Assembly: GCA_964454265.1 (NCBI GenBank)
Contig: CAYVXD010000004.1
Coordinates: 3,343 to 67,342 of the forward strand
Length of the DNA: 64,000 nucleotides
DNA from: JAUWMI01 sp964454265
GTDB lineage: Bacteria > Sumerlaeota > Sumerlaeia > MWCT01 > JAUWMI01
Direction of reading: 5' to 3'
Positions 43,120 to 51,756 of this stretch are shown in pieces. A program made the position numbers and the translations under genes. Positions within the stretch are counted from its first letter, which is position 1; each line of letters begins with the position of its first letter. Below the pieces are notes generated by a model that did not search any database, was not told the DNA's origin, and worked only from the letters and a program-made list of their open reading frames with translations.

Positions 43120-44277
43120 ATGAGTAAGCAACCTGATGTGCGATTGATGCAGGGCAATGAAGCGTGTGCACGCGCTGCACTGCTGGCCGGGTGCCGATTT
43201 TTCGCAGGCTACCCCATTACTCCGTCATCGGAGATTGCAGAAGTTCTCTCGCGCGAACTTCCCATAGTGGGCGGGAAATTTATCCAGATGGAGGATGAGA
43301 TTGCCAGTATGGCGGCAGTCATTGGCGCCTCACTGGCCGGCGTGAAATCCCTGACAGCGACCAGCGGCCCCGGCTTTTCGCTCAAGCAGGAAAACCTGGG
43401 CTATGCGTCATTTACCGAGGTGCCGTGTGTTATCGTTAATGTAATGCGGGGCGGCCCAAGTACTGGTCTACCAACGCTTACCTCTCAGGGCGACGTCATG
43501 CAGGCGAAATGGGGATCGCACGGCGACCATTCCGTGATTGCCCTGGCGCCCAGTTCGGTGAATGAAACGATTGAGCTCACGATTCGCGCCTTCAATCTGG
43601 CAGAACAGTATCGGGTGCCCGTGGTGCTCCTGCTCGACGAAGTGGTTGGCCATATGCGGGAAAAGGTAGTCATGCCAGAGCCGGGCGATGTTACGCTAAT
43701 CGAGCGCAAGAAGCCAACATGTCCCCCGGAAGAGTATCGCCCCTTTGAGAATACGCCTGACCTGGTTCCTCCTCTGGCAGTATTTGGAATTGGGTATCGT
43801 TTTCACGTGACCGGGTTGACACACGATGAGTTTGGATTCCCATCGAATAATCCGCAGGAGGCCACGGCCCTGCTCGACCGTCTTAAGAAAAAGCTCGAGC
43901 ACAATAAGGATAAGATTTGTACTCTCAGAACATTTCAGTGTGAGGATCAGCCCGAGATTCTGCTGATTTCCTATGGAAGCAGTGCCCGTGTTGCCAAACG
44001 CGCGGTTATCCAGGCTCGATCCGAAGGCCTCCGAGCAGGAATGGTACAGCTTCTTACCATCTGGCCGTTTCCTGACAAGCAGATAGAGACGCTTTGCCAC
44101 TCGGCAAAAGCCGTGTTGGTCCCAGAACTCAATCAAGGCCAACTCATCTGCGAGATTGACCGCTATGTGCCAACTGGAGTCCCTGTGGTTGGCGTTAATC
44201 GCTTCGACGGCAATTTAATAGAGCCTTCAGAGATTCTGGAGGTTGTCCGAAAGGTGGCAAACAAAGGATGTCTATAG
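43120..44277 (+). CDS. korA: 2-oxoglutarate:ferredoxin oxidoreductase alpha subunit
   Basis: The 385-residue subunit contains the pyrimidine-binding half of the thiamine-diphosphate site: LMQGNEACARAALLAGCRFF, AGYPITPSSEIAE, FIQMEDEIASMAAVIGASLA and TATSGPGFSLKQENLGYA. It ends with the transketolase-C-like domain (VPELNQGQLICEIDRYV). The absence of a fused gamma domain agrees with a separate korC. The family oxidatively decarboxylates a 2-oxoacid with CoA and ferredoxin, or runs in reverse to fix CO2. sucCD upstream supports 2-oxoglutarate as substrate. It overlaps korB by 10 bp. Confidence 0.92.
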   Translation: MSKQPDVRLMQGNEACARAALLAGCRFFAGYPITPSSEIAEVLSRELPIVGGKFIQMEDEIASMAAVIGASLAGVKSLTATSGPGFSLKQENLGYASFTEVPCVIVNVMRGGPSTGLPTLTSQGDVMQAKWGSHGDHSVIALAPSSVNETIELTIRAFNLAEQYRVPVVLLLDEVVGHMREKVVMPEPGDVTLIERKKPTCPPEEYRPFENTPDLVPPLAVFGIGYRFHVTGLTHDEFGFPSNNPQEATALLDRLKKKLEHNKDKICTLRTFQCEDQPEILLISYGSSARVAKRAVIQARSEGLRAGMVQLLTIWPFPDKQIETLCHSAKAVLVPELNQGQLICEIDRYVPTGVPVVGVNRFDGNLIEPSEILEVVRKVANKGCL

Positions 44278-45113
44278 TTCATAAATACTTGCGGACCAGG
44301 AAGAGATTTCCGCACGTCTGGTGTTCGGGGTGCTCGGATGGGATTGTGCTTGCTGCCCTCGCGCGGGCTATTCACAAGCTCCAGCTTCATCGCGACGACG
44401 TAGTTCTGGTGTCGGGCATCGGTTGTTCCTCACGAGCTCCGGTTTACGTGGATTTCAACACGTTGCATACCACCCATGGACGTGCGCTTCCCTTTGCTAC
44501 TGGCGTAAAAATTGCCAATCCGAAGCTGGAGATGGTTATCATTACAGGCGACGGCGATGCACTGGCTATTGGTGGCAATCATTTCATCCATACGTGCCGC
44601 CGCAATATTGACATGACGGCGATCGTGTTTAACAATTATATCTATGGCATGACGGGAGGACAGGTTTCGCCCACCACACCGTTTGGGAAAATGGCATCTA
44701 CAAGTCCTTACGGCAGCACTGACAATCCGATGCCTGTATGTGAACTGGCCATTGCAGCTGGTGCGACGTTCGTGGCCCGGGCCACTGCATACCATGCGCG
44801 GCAGCTCGATATGCTGATCGAAAAGGGCATCAAACATAAGGGCTTTTCGGTGATTGAGGTGATGAGTACCTGCCCAACGATTTATGGGCGTCTGAACAAG
44901 CTTGGTAACCCTACACAAATGCTCCTCTGGCAAAAGAGCAACGCCATGTCGGTACAGTCATGGCAAAAGCTGTCCACTGAAGAGGAGAAACAACAGGCCA
45001 AGGAGGAAAAGATCATCACCGGCGTCCTTCACGAAACTGAAAAGCCAGAGTATACTGAAGAGTATCAGAAGATAATTGACCGGTACCAGACGAAGGAGTT
45101 TGAACGCGTATGA
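44268..45113 (+). CDS. korB: 2-oxoglutarate:ferredoxin oxidoreductase beta subunit
   Basis: The 281-residue subunit binds the diphosphate end of thiamine diphosphate: ITGDGDALAIGGNHFIHTCR, then NIDMTAIVFNNYIYGMTGGQ, the GDG...N motif. Cluster cysteines are in HVWCSGCSDG (usual form CxGCGxG; here a Ser replaces a Gly) and a later MSTCPT. The start overlaps korA by 10 bp and the stop overlaps korC by ATGA, so translation is coupled. A 2-oxoisovalerate or indolepyruvate specificity cannot be excluded on sequence alone. Confidence 0.92.
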   Translation: MSIVHKYLRTRKRFPHVWCSGCSDGIVLAALARAIHKLQLHRDDVVLVSGIGCSSRAPVYVDFNTLHTTHGRALPFATGVKIANPKLEMVIITGDGDALAIGGNHFIHTCRRNIDMTAIVFNNYIYGMTGGQVSPTTPFGKMASTSPYGSTDNPMPVCELAIAAGATFVARATAYHARQLDMLIEKGIKHKGFSVIEVMSTCPTIYGRLNKLGNPTQMLLWQKSNAMSVQSWQKLSTEEEKQQAKEEKIITGVLHETEKPEYTEEYQKIIDRYQTKEFERV

Positions 45114-45673
45114 GCGATCGCTATGAAGTGCGCCTCAGTGGAGCGGGTGGACAGGGCTTGATCCTGGCAGGGATTATTCTGGCTGAGGCGGTCGGCATTT
45201 TCGATGGGAAAAACGTCACGCAAACCCAGAGCTATGGCCCGGAAGCGCGTGGCGGAGCTAGCAAGTCGGATGTGGTGATCAGCGGTGAAGAAATTGATTA
45301 TCCCAAAGCCGAGGAACTTGATGTGCTGCTGGCGTTGACCCAGGAGTCGTATGAAACGTACAGAGGTAATCTCAAACCCGGTGGCTTGCTCATTGTTGAT
45401 AGCGAGCGAGTAAAACTGGGCGATGATGTTGGGGAAAATGTGAAGGTATTTGCTGCTCCTATGTCAAAAGTCGCGCGTGAGCAGGTCGGCCGAGAACTGG
45501 TGACTAACATTGTCTCGCTGGGGGTAATTGCTGAGTTGACTTCAATTGTCACCCAGAAATCACTCGAAAAGGCCGTACTTCAAAAGGTTCCGCGCGGCAC
45601 GGAAGAGCTGAACAAAAAGGCCTTGACCGCAGGATATACGCTGGCCCAGAAGAGCTCAGTTTCTACGTCGTGA
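45110..45673 (+). CDS. korC: 2-oxoglutarate:ferredoxin oxidoreductase gamma subunit
   Basis: At 187 residues this matches the gamma (KorC) subunit: EVRLSGAGGQGLILAGIILA with the glycine-rich start, TQTQSYGPEARGGASKSDVV, and a C-terminal TEELNKKALTAGY. In the enzyme it lies against the CoA-binding face. It overlaps korB by ATGA and closes the operon. Confidence 0.92.
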   Translation: MSDRYEVRLSGAGGQGLILAGIILAEAVGIFDGKNVTQTQSYGPEARGGASKSDVVISGEEIDYPKAEELDVLLALTQESYETYRGNLKPGGLLIVDSERVKLGDDVGENVKVFAAPMSKVAREQVGRELVTNIVSLGVIAELTSIVTQKSLEKAVLQKVPRGTEELNKKALTAGYTLAQKSSVSTS

Positions 45674-46040
45674 AGCAACTGCACAGATAAGCAATACCGT
45701 TTCCCGAATGCTTTATTTCCACGTTTAACCGTCCGTCCTTTTGAAATTTCTGGGATCTCCCCTTCCCAATATTTGCAGGCGAATCAATTGACGTGATCAG
45801 GTGTGTGTTAGAGCTGACCAGATGAAAGAGGGCGCCATACGGATGCGTGCTATGGCACATACGAATGGGCGTCTTGACGAGGCAGTGAAGTGAGTCGGAC
45901 CGTGGCAGAGAGTGCGAGGCTCCGCCGCACGGAACTGCATTGCTGCGAGAAGAGAATATCAAGGCTACGTGAGCAGTGCTACGGGTAGTAATTGTGCCAG
46001 GTGAGAGACACGTAGACTTGGCGCGAGGAGATAGGATGTG
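45674..46040. other. Intergenic region, 367 bp, nothing recognised
   Basis: The gap between korC (plus) and the DUF3795 gene (minus) is convergent. No terminator-like hairpin, repeat or coding frame with support was found. Confidence 0.5.
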
Positions 46041-46430
46041 CTACCGGGATTTTTGCTGTTTCTTTTCTAACCAAGCGGCAAGGCCGATGTGTTGAATTTC
46101 TTCCAAATTTGTCCGCGATTGGCCGTAGGATACGAGATGATCGTTGTAGAAAATATCGAGTTTTTCGCACACATACTCTGGGCATTCATGGCAAAAGGTA
46201 ATTGCTTTTGCTCTGGCACAGCGGCGAATTTCGCAATTCCTCCCGTAGCAGCTGGCATCGTCGCTATTGCATCCCTCACAGACAATGTTTACATGGAGTG
46301 TGGTGGTTGAGGACTCGCCACGGCTGGATTGCGTATTGCTGTCCTGCTGGCCCGGCTCTTTTGGGTGACAGGCAAGATAAATCGCGCATTCTGCACAGTA
46401 TAATCCACAATAACCTACCGGAATCTTCAT
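46041..46430 (-). CDS. DUF3795 cysteine-rich protein
   Basis: The 129-residue protein has twelve cysteines in clusters: YCGLYCAECAIYLAC near the start, CEGCNSDDASCYGRNCEIRRC in the middle (positions about 51-71), and FCHECPEYVCEKLD later. This is the DUF3795 pattern, common in anaerobes, and suggests zinc or iron-sulfur binding. No biochemical role is established for the family. It starts at an ATG with GGGGAGA upstream and stands alone on the minus strand between two plus-strand genes. Confidence 0.85.
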   Translation of the reverse strand: MKIPVGYCGLYCAECAIYLACHPKEPGQQDSNTQSSRGESSTTTLHVNIVCEGCNSDDASCYGRNCEIRRCARAKAITFCHECPEYVCEKLDIFYNDHLVSYGQSRTNLEEIQHIGLAAWLEKKQQKSR

Positions 46431-46462
46431 TCGTCATTTCTCCCCTATGATTATGATCCCTA

Positions 46463-46490
46463 CCATTGACTATGTGCCATTGACTATGTG
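46463..46490. repeat. Perfect 14-bp tandem duplication (CCATTGACTATGTG x2)
   Basis: Two adjacent exact copies lie upstream of both the DUF3795 gene (minus) and the DUF72 gene (plus). It could be a simple slippage product or a pair of binding sites. Confidence 0.7.
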
Positions 46491-46674
46491 ATGTTATTTA
46501 TCACAGAAAACCGAGGATGGCAAGCTCAGATTCCAGTATTGGGGCATGTGTTTGGGAGTTTTTCTGGTCGTGCCTCCGAGGGTGATCACACGCTGGATGA
46601 TTTTTTGTTTATTTTCTTGCTTCTGCAACACGAAAGCGGTTTAAATAAGACGTTATGTGCTGGAGCACTGATCT

Positions 46675-47580
46675 ATGAAGCGAGAGTCAACAAAGCTTTA
46701 CGTTGGAACAGCCGGGTGGTCGTACAAGGATTGGTGCGGGATCGTGTATCCCGACCCACGGCCCCGAGGGTTTTCCGAACCGCTCTATCTGGCTCAGTTT
46801 TTCAACGTTATTGAGATCAACGCCTCGTTTTATCAGATCCCATCAGTAAAAATGACAGAACGCTGGGCCAGGCTTGTAAGCGACGTCCCGGATTTCCTTT
46901 ATGTGATGAAGCTATGGCAGGGTTTCACACATGACCGCTCCCTGCTGGAGGAAGACTCGGTTGGGAGTTTTCGGACTGCCCTTCAACCCCTTGTTGATAC
47001 GCATCGGCTGGGTTGTGTGCTGGTGCAGTTTCCGTGGTCATTTCGCTACACACCGCAACATTGGGACTGGGTGAGACAATTGGTCGAGGTCTTTAGTTCC
47101 TATCCCCTGGCGATAGAGATGCGCCATGCCAGCTGGGTGCGCGATAAATATCTTAATTTTCTTAAAGGAGCAAGCGTGGCATTTTGCAATATTGATCAGC
47201 CGCAATTTGGCGACTCTCTACCCCCCTCAGATTATGCCACGGCAGAGCACGCGTACGTGCGGCTACATGGTCGCAATAAAGCAATGTGGTTTCAGCAAAA
47301 CGTTGGAGTGAATGAACGCTATAATTATCTCTATCGGAGTGATGAGCTGCAGGGTTGGGTGGAGATCATCCGGCGGCTTCTCGGTATAGTGCGGCGCGTC
47401 TTTGTGATCACAAATAATCATTTCCGCGGCCAGGCGGTCTGTAATGCCCTTCAATTGAAGGCCGCTCTGGAAGAACGGAAGATCTCGATTCCCGCGCATC
47501 TCACCGCCAACTTTCCTCCCCTCACTAGTATTGCCCTACCCGAGACAATGGGTAAAGATACGCAGCTCGAACTATTCTGA
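46675..47580 (+). CDS. DUF72 domain protein (YecE-like)
   Basis: The 301-residue TIM-barrel-like protein begins KLYVGTAGWSYKDWCGIVYP, the family signature G-T-(A/S)-G-(W/F)-x-Y-x-x-W. It also shows FNVIEINASFYQIPS, VMKLWQGFTHDR, GCVLVQFPWSFRYT, LAIEMRHASWV and VFVITNNHFRGQAVCNALQL. DUF72 proteins are widespread; a role linked to nucleic-acid or iron-sulfur processes has been suggested but none is proven. It appears monocistronic. Confidence 0.9.
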   Translation: MKRESTKLYVGTAGWSYKDWCGIVYPDPRPRGFSEPLYLAQFFNVIEINASFYQIPSVKMTERWARLVSDVPDFLYVMKLWQGFTHDRSLLEEDSVGSFRTALQPLVDTHRLGCVLVQFPWSFRYTPQHWDWVRQLVEVFSSYPLAIEMRHASWVRDKYLNFLKGASVAFCNIDQPQFGDSLPPSDYATAEHAYVRLHGRNKAMWFQQNVGVNERYNYLYRSDELQGWVEIIRRLLGIVRRVFVITNNHFRGQAVCNALQLKAALEERKISIPAHLTANFPPLTSIALPETMGKDTQLELF

Positions 47581-47653
47581 CCTGTCTTTCCTTACCAGAG
47601 TGCTTATTGTGATCAAATTGCCGGCGTACGCCATAGTCACACCTGGCGAGGTA

Positions 47654-48760
47654 CTAGCGCACGAGAAAGAAGAAAAGAAAGAGGATGAATAAGGTGTAGT
47701 AGATGAATTCTGGGTATATAAAAAAACCAACCGCAATCAAGACTAGTAAAGGGGGAAACATCATCCTAACTAATGCCGGCACGGTGGTTCGTATCTCCTG
47801 TTCATACCAGTGTGCCTGGCGGTTCATCAGCTCGCTGGTGGAGGCCGAGTATTCTCCTGCCTTGATCATGCTGAGCGCCTCGCGCTTTATGACCCCAGTC
47901 AGCGCGAGTGTATCATGAATCTTCTCGCCTGCACTTAGATAATACTCGCGTTCCAGTAATGCTTTTTCTATCGCCTTATTGTTTGTGGACTCCGCGGCAG
48001 TGCGATATGCCATATTAAGATTCATACCCGAGTCGAGAGTGATAGCGAACATCCGGAAAAATGTCGCCACAGAATAGTTGTGCATCATCGAGCCCCAGAT
48101 GGGGGTTTTCAATATGATGCGATCTATTACGGTTTTGATTCTTGGCTCCCGGAGTAGCTGAGCAAGGACAAAAGCAAAAAGCAGAACGTAGAGCACGCCG
48201 CTGAAGTACCGGCCTAATACGAAAATCGCAGACGATAGTTCAAATGCCTTTTGGTCGATACTGCTAATAATGATGCTTGTAGCGGCGAATATAAGCAGCC
48301 CTAAGAGCAAGACTACGATGGGATACCAGATGACTGAGAGGACAACGCGGCGCAATTCTAGTGCCCAGAGATGGTGCCGCGCAAGAATGTCAAGCACCGA
48401 GAGAAGCGAGCCTGATTTCTCCCCCACAACAATACTTTTTGCAAAGAAGGGCGAGAATATCCGCTGTCTGGACACGGCCTCTTCGAGTGACATTCCTTTG
48501 GCGCAATCCCGAGCCATGGCACGGCAGGCCTGCTTCAGGCGGTAGTTGCGCGAGTTCTCTTCAAGGATAGTCAGAGTATTGATCATTGGAAAGCCGGCAC
48601 TCAGCAGAGAGCGGAGCTGCAGGCAGAAGTAGTAAATGTCACGCTGGGAGGGGCCAAAAAGGCCTAGTGAGAGAAGTGCCGAGAGTTTCCGGCGTCGGCC
48701 CTTGAGATGCCTCGGCAGCACAGGTTTGCGGCGAGCAGAATTGCGAGGTGTTTGTGGCAT
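47654..48760 (-). CDS. Second GspF/PilC-family platform protein, orphan
   Basis: This 368-residue protein has two T2SSF domains: FCLQLRSLLSAGFPMINTLT with VVGEKSGSLLSVLDILARHH, and FFRMFAITLDSGMNLNMAYR with MIKAGEYSASTSELMNRQ. Membrane segments are VVLSVIWYPIVVLLLGLLIF, VLYVLLFAFVLAQLL and a long C-terminal LLVLIAVGFFIYPEFIYYTL. The first 30 residues are very basic (RRKPVLPRHLKGRRRKL). No ATPase, pseudopilin or other secretion gene adjoins it, unlike pilC at 18522-19739. It may serve a second pilus or secretion system, or share PilB. Confidence 0.9.
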   Translation of the reverse strand: MPQTPRNSARRKPVLPRHLKGRRRKLSALLSLGLFGPSQRDIYYFCLQLRSLLSAGFPMINTLTILEENSRNYRLKQACRAMARDCAKGMSLEEAVSRQRIFSPFFAKSIVVGEKSGSLLSVLDILARHHLWALELRRVVLSVIWYPIVVLLLGLLIFAATSIIISSIDQKAFELSSAIFVLGRYFSGVLYVLLFAFVLAQLLREPRIKTVIDRIILKTPIWGSMMHNYSVATFFRMFAITLDSGMNLNMAYRTAAESTNNKAIEKALLEREYYLSAGEKIHDTLALTGVIKREALSMIKAGEYSASTSELMNRQAHWYEQEIRTTVPALVRMMFPPLLVLIAVGFFIYPEFIYYTLFILFLFFFLVR

Positions 48761-48802
48761 GATTCCTCGCGGGTGCTAAGGACCGTGTTTCTTTTAGGAG
48801 TT

Positions 48803-48830
48803 GTAGGGGCAGATCATGATCTGCTCCTAC
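48803..48830. repeat. 28-bp palindromic element, copy 3 (GTAGGGGC...GCTCCTAC)
   Basis: The same 14-bp palindromic core as copy 2 (CAGATCATGATCTG) stands between GTAGGGG and CTCCTAC. It lies 43 bp upstream of the orphan gspF start codon and about 70 bp downstream of the nucleotidyltransferase stop codon. Confidence 0.8.
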
Positions 48831-48898
48831 TTTGGTATTGTATTTGTGGCATATTGCCATGTGCACAAGATGTCAGATGTCGTTCCTTACGAATATTA

Positions 48899-49639
48899 TT
48901 ACTGGTTTTTCAATCGGGAGGCGTGGTCCTTCTGAGATACGAGCTGCTGGGCATGCACAAGGGATTCGAACGTGCCCGCGTCAGTCCACCATCCATCCAG
49001 AATGTCATACGTGAGCATGTTCTTCGCAATATACGCATTGTTAACATCGGTAATTTCCAGTTCATTGCGTTGCGAGGGAACAAGTGTGTGGATGATTTCC
49101 CAGATCTGTCGGTCGTACATGTAAATTCCCGTAACCGAGTAAGGACTCTTCGGCTGCTTGGGTTTTTCCTCAATAGCCACAATTTTATCCCCCTGAATGA
49201 CCGGTACACCAAACCGCTGTGGGTCAGGGACTTCCTTAATGATAATTTTGGCCCCCTCTTCTTGACGCTTATAGCGCTCAACGTACGACTTGATACTTTT
49301 TTCAAAGATATTGTCTCCCAGAATCACGATACACCGATCTTCTTCAACAAAATGCTCGGCCAAACTCAGAGCATCTGCAATGCCTCCCTCCCCTTCCTGG
49401 TACGTATAGTGCAGGTCTTTCAGGCCGAACTCACGGCCATTGCCCAGGAGCTGGAGAAAGTCGCCAGCAAAGTTTCCCCCTGTGACAATCATGATATCTT
49501 CGATACCCGCATCAATAAGAGCTTCAATTGGATAGTAAATCATCGGCTTATTGTAAACCGGCAGCAGGTGCTTGTTGGTGATTTTGGTTAAAGGATAGAG
49601 CCGCTTGCCCAATCCCCCTGCCAGAATAACACCCTTCAT
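48899..49639 (-). CDS. Sugar-1-phosphate nucleotidyltransferase (RmlA-like, short form)
   Basis: The start is the ATG at 49637-49639 (GGAGAGG upstream), giving 246 residues. KGVILAGGLGKRLYPLTKI carries the G-G-x-G-x-R-L nucleotide-binding motif; KHLLPVYNKPMIYYPIEALI, CIVILGDNIFEKS, KEVPDPQRFGVPVIQ and VAIEEKPKQPKS are typical of glucose-1-phosphate thymidylyltransferases. It is shorter than classical RmlA (about 290 residues), a form frequent in anaerobes. It would supply dTDP- or UDP-glucose. It follows the RmlC-like gene by 20 bp. Confidence 0.9.
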   Translation of the reverse strand: MKGVILAGGLGKRLYPLTKITNKHLLPVYNKPMIYYPIEALIDAGIEDIMIVTGGNFAGDFLQLLGNGREFGLKDLHYTYQEGEGGIADALSLAEHFVEEDRCIVILGDNIFEKSIKSYVERYKRQEEGAKIIIKEVPDPQRFGVPVIQGDKIVAIEEKPKQPKSPYSVTGIYMYDRQIWEIIHTLVPSQRNELEITDVNNAYIAKNMLTYDILDGWWTDAGTFESLVHAQQLVSQKDHASRLKNQ

Positions 49640-49659
49640 TGTGCCTCTCCTTTCATCCA

Positions 49660-50118
49660 TCAGCCTTCTTTGATAGCCCAGTCGTAAGGGATCTCTTTTG
49701 AATGTGGATCAATGCGATGTTCGTCGGGCGCTTTGTAGTTATACAGCGTGGTTGGAATGTTGACCACGATCCCCTCAGTCTCACCGATACACTTGAAACC
49801 ATGAAGAACTAACGGAGGAATCTGCAAAAACACGGGATTATGAATGCCCATAAAGAACTCGTTAACTTCACCGTGGGTTGGCGAATCAGGGCGGTTGTCG
49901 TAGAGCACAACTTTCATCATGCCGTGGACAACGGCAAAGTTGTCGGTCTGGCGCTTGTGGTAGTGCCATGCCTTCACGACACCAGGGTAGGCTGTAGTCA
50001 TATAGACCTGCCCGAACTGGATGAAGAATTCCTGATCATCGCTGCGCAGCAGTTCCATCAGGCGACCCCGCTCATCTGGGATCACTTTAAGGGTCTTTAC
50101 CTTGACTCCCTCAATCAT
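49660..50118 (-). CDS. dTDP-4-dehydrorhamnose 3,5-epimerase family protein (RmlC-like)
   Basis: The ATG at 50116-50118 is preceded by GAGGAGGAG, giving 152 residues. The cupin fold shows IPDERGRLMELLRSDDQEFF, VKAWHYHKRQTDNFAVVHG, with the catalytic-base histidine of the family, MKVVLYDNRPDSPTHG, and LHGFKCIGETEGIVVNIPT. Classical RmlC is about 180 residues, so this is a compact relative. No rmlB or rmlD is present, so the product may be a 6-deoxyhexose other than rhamnose, or the remaining genes may lie elsewhere. Confidence 0.88.
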   Translation of the reverse strand: MIEGVKVKTLKVIPDERGRLMELLRSDDQEFFIQFGQVYMTTAYPGVVKAWHYHKRQTDNFAVVHGMMKVVLYDNRPDSPTHGEVNEFFMGIHNPVFLQIPPLVLHGFKCIGETEGIVVNIPTTLYNYKAPDEHRIDPHSKEIPYDWAIKEG

Positions 50119-50231
50119 TTGTCTCCTCCTCGTTACAGTAATTTGAGTGTTGCGACTTGAATTGCTTTTAACGAGTAATGATGTGACGATCCAGCCTGAC
50201 GTGAGGATATTATTGTCCTTTGCATAGCTAT

Positions 50232-51593
50232 TCAACCCAGCAAAGGGAAATCTGCAATGACTTTTTCCCGTTCTCCACTAAGCAGATGATCAACCAGTTC
50301 AACGCCCTGCATGACCGAGTGATCCATGTTACCAATTTCGTATAGCCAGAGGCCGAAGCGACCCCTGGTGTAAATCTGCTCGCGTGCCAGGAATTGCACA
50401 ATAGATGCAAGAATCTGATTTCGCTCAAGCGTAGGCACAGGATAGGCATATTCGGCATCAATGAGAAAGGTCGAAACAATGTGAGAGCGGTCGGCCTCGC
50501 TCAAGAGGCCCGTGGCGATCAATCCGCGAATCGTTTCCTCGATGATCGAGGAGCGATTGACAGACTTGGATGCTGAATACGAGGTTTCACACATCAGAGA
50601 ATAGTGATCCGGGCCGGGGACGTTTTCTGGTGAGTAATTGGAGAAGTATGTGACCCGATAGAATGGCGACTCCTCGCCCGGAAAGTATATCCAGCATTTG
50701 GGACTGGGACATGGTTGTGCAAGGCCGATGCCAACAATGAGAGTTCCGGTAGCGCGCAACTGCTCAGCCTGCTGAATGAGCTGCGGGTTGGCCGGATGGA
50801 TGTGTGCAACTAACTCTGTCAAAGGCGTTGTGTTGATCAGAATGTCATAGTGCTCGGAGCTTCCATCAGCATACATTGCACGTCGCTGTGCAGGTTCTAC
50901 CCGTGTGAGTTTGCGATTCAGGGCCAGATGATCCCGCACAGCTGGTAGGAATGCCTGATATATTGCTCCAGTTCCGCCCGCGCGTGGGAACTTGAATGTT
51001 CTGTTTGGCCCCCAATCAATGTCGTCCAGTTGCAGAATTACATTGCGCAAGACGCGCTGGAAATCAATAACGCTGACACGGTGGGCGATCCACTCGTGGC
51101 TCATCAGCTCCAATGGTGTTGCCCAGTTTTTTTCATTGTAAGGAAGCATGAAATGCGAAGCGATACCATGGCCAAAGGTGCGCAGAATCCACTCGCGAAA
51201 GTTTCCCGGGGCGCCGGCATGCCTTTGATTTGTCTCCCATAGCCCATTGAGACATTCCCACAGCGCCTCTTTTGTCAAGTAGCGGAGGTTATTCTGAAAT
51301 GGGTACGGCACAAAGCGATCTAGCAACCAGATCCATGAGTTTCGCACATGTTCGAGATACTGGTTGGCTAGCAGGCGATCAACCAGTCGGGTAAAGTAGT
51401 CATAGCCTGAAAAGAGAATATGGCCGCCAATGTCCCAGGTGAAGCCGCTTACATCACGAAAGCTGGCAGCCAGGCCGCCAACGTAATCATGCTGTTCCAC
51501 AATTTGCCAGTTGCGATAGCCGAGCTCGGCCAGGCGATATGCAGCCCCCAGGCCTGTTGGACCAGCGCCAATGATCAGGATTTTTTTGTCCAT
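50232..51593 (-). CDS. FAD-dependent oxidoreductase (UDP-galactopyranose mutase / protoporphyrinogen oxidase-like)
   Basis: Starting at the ATG at 51591-51593 (next residues DKKILIIGAGPTGLGAAYRL) the protein has 453 residues. After the dinucleotide-binding loop come VEQHDYVGGLAASF and WDIGGHILFSGYDYFTRLVD, then FVPYPFQNNL and MLPYNEKNWATPLELM, a pattern shared with UDP-galactopyranose mutase-like enzymes of polysaccharide clusters. It is encoded with an RmlC-like epimerase and a sugar nucleotidyltransferase, so a role on a nucleotide-sugar or lipid-linked sugar is likely. The true substrate is unknown. It is a relative of the enzyme at 3051-4469. Confidence 0.82.
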   Translation of the reverse strand: MDKKILIIGAGPTGLGAAYRLAELGYRNWQIVEQHDYVGGLAASFRDVSGFTWDIGGHILFSGYDYFTRLVDRLLANQYLEHVRNSWIWLLDRFVPYPFQNNLRYLTKEALWECLNGLWETNQRHAGAPGNFREWILRTFGHGIASHFMLPYNEKNWATPLELMSHEWIAHRVSVIDFQRVLRNVILQLDDIDWGPNRTFKFPRAGGTGAIYQAFLPAVRDHLALNRKLTRVEPAQRRAMYADGSSEHYDILINTTPLTELVAHIHPANPQLIQQAEQLRATGTLIVGIGLAQPCPSPKCWIYFPGEESPFYRVTYFSNYSPENVPGPDHYSLMCETSYSASKSVNRSSIIEETIRGLIATGLLSEADRSHIVSTFLIDAEYAYPVPTLERNQILASIVQFLAREQIYTRGRFGLWLYEIGNMDHSVMQGVELVDHLLSGEREKVIADFPLLG

Positions 51594-51756
51594 CGTGACT
51601 GTGTCTACTTTTGCGGGCATCGAGTTCAGGAGCAGATGCCGAATGCAATGGCGAAGGGAATATTTCAAAAATCTCTTGCAAAATCAAGATAAAAAGCCAC
51701 ACTGCAGACGACATTACATACATCCCCAGATCTAAGAAGAACAAAAGAAAAAGATA

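Noticed and set aside
46488..46814. 108-codon plus-strand frame overlapping the start of the DUF72 gene
   Set aside because: It runs into the well-supported DUF72 gene in another frame and has no domain signature.
48803..48830. Operator specific to the orphan gspF gene
   Set aside because: The same palindrome occurs between sucD and korD, so a gene-specific operator is less likely than a dispersed element.
48899..51593. Complete dTDP-rhamnose pathway
   Set aside because: Only RmlA-like and RmlC-like genes are present; rmlB and rmlD were not found in the window.
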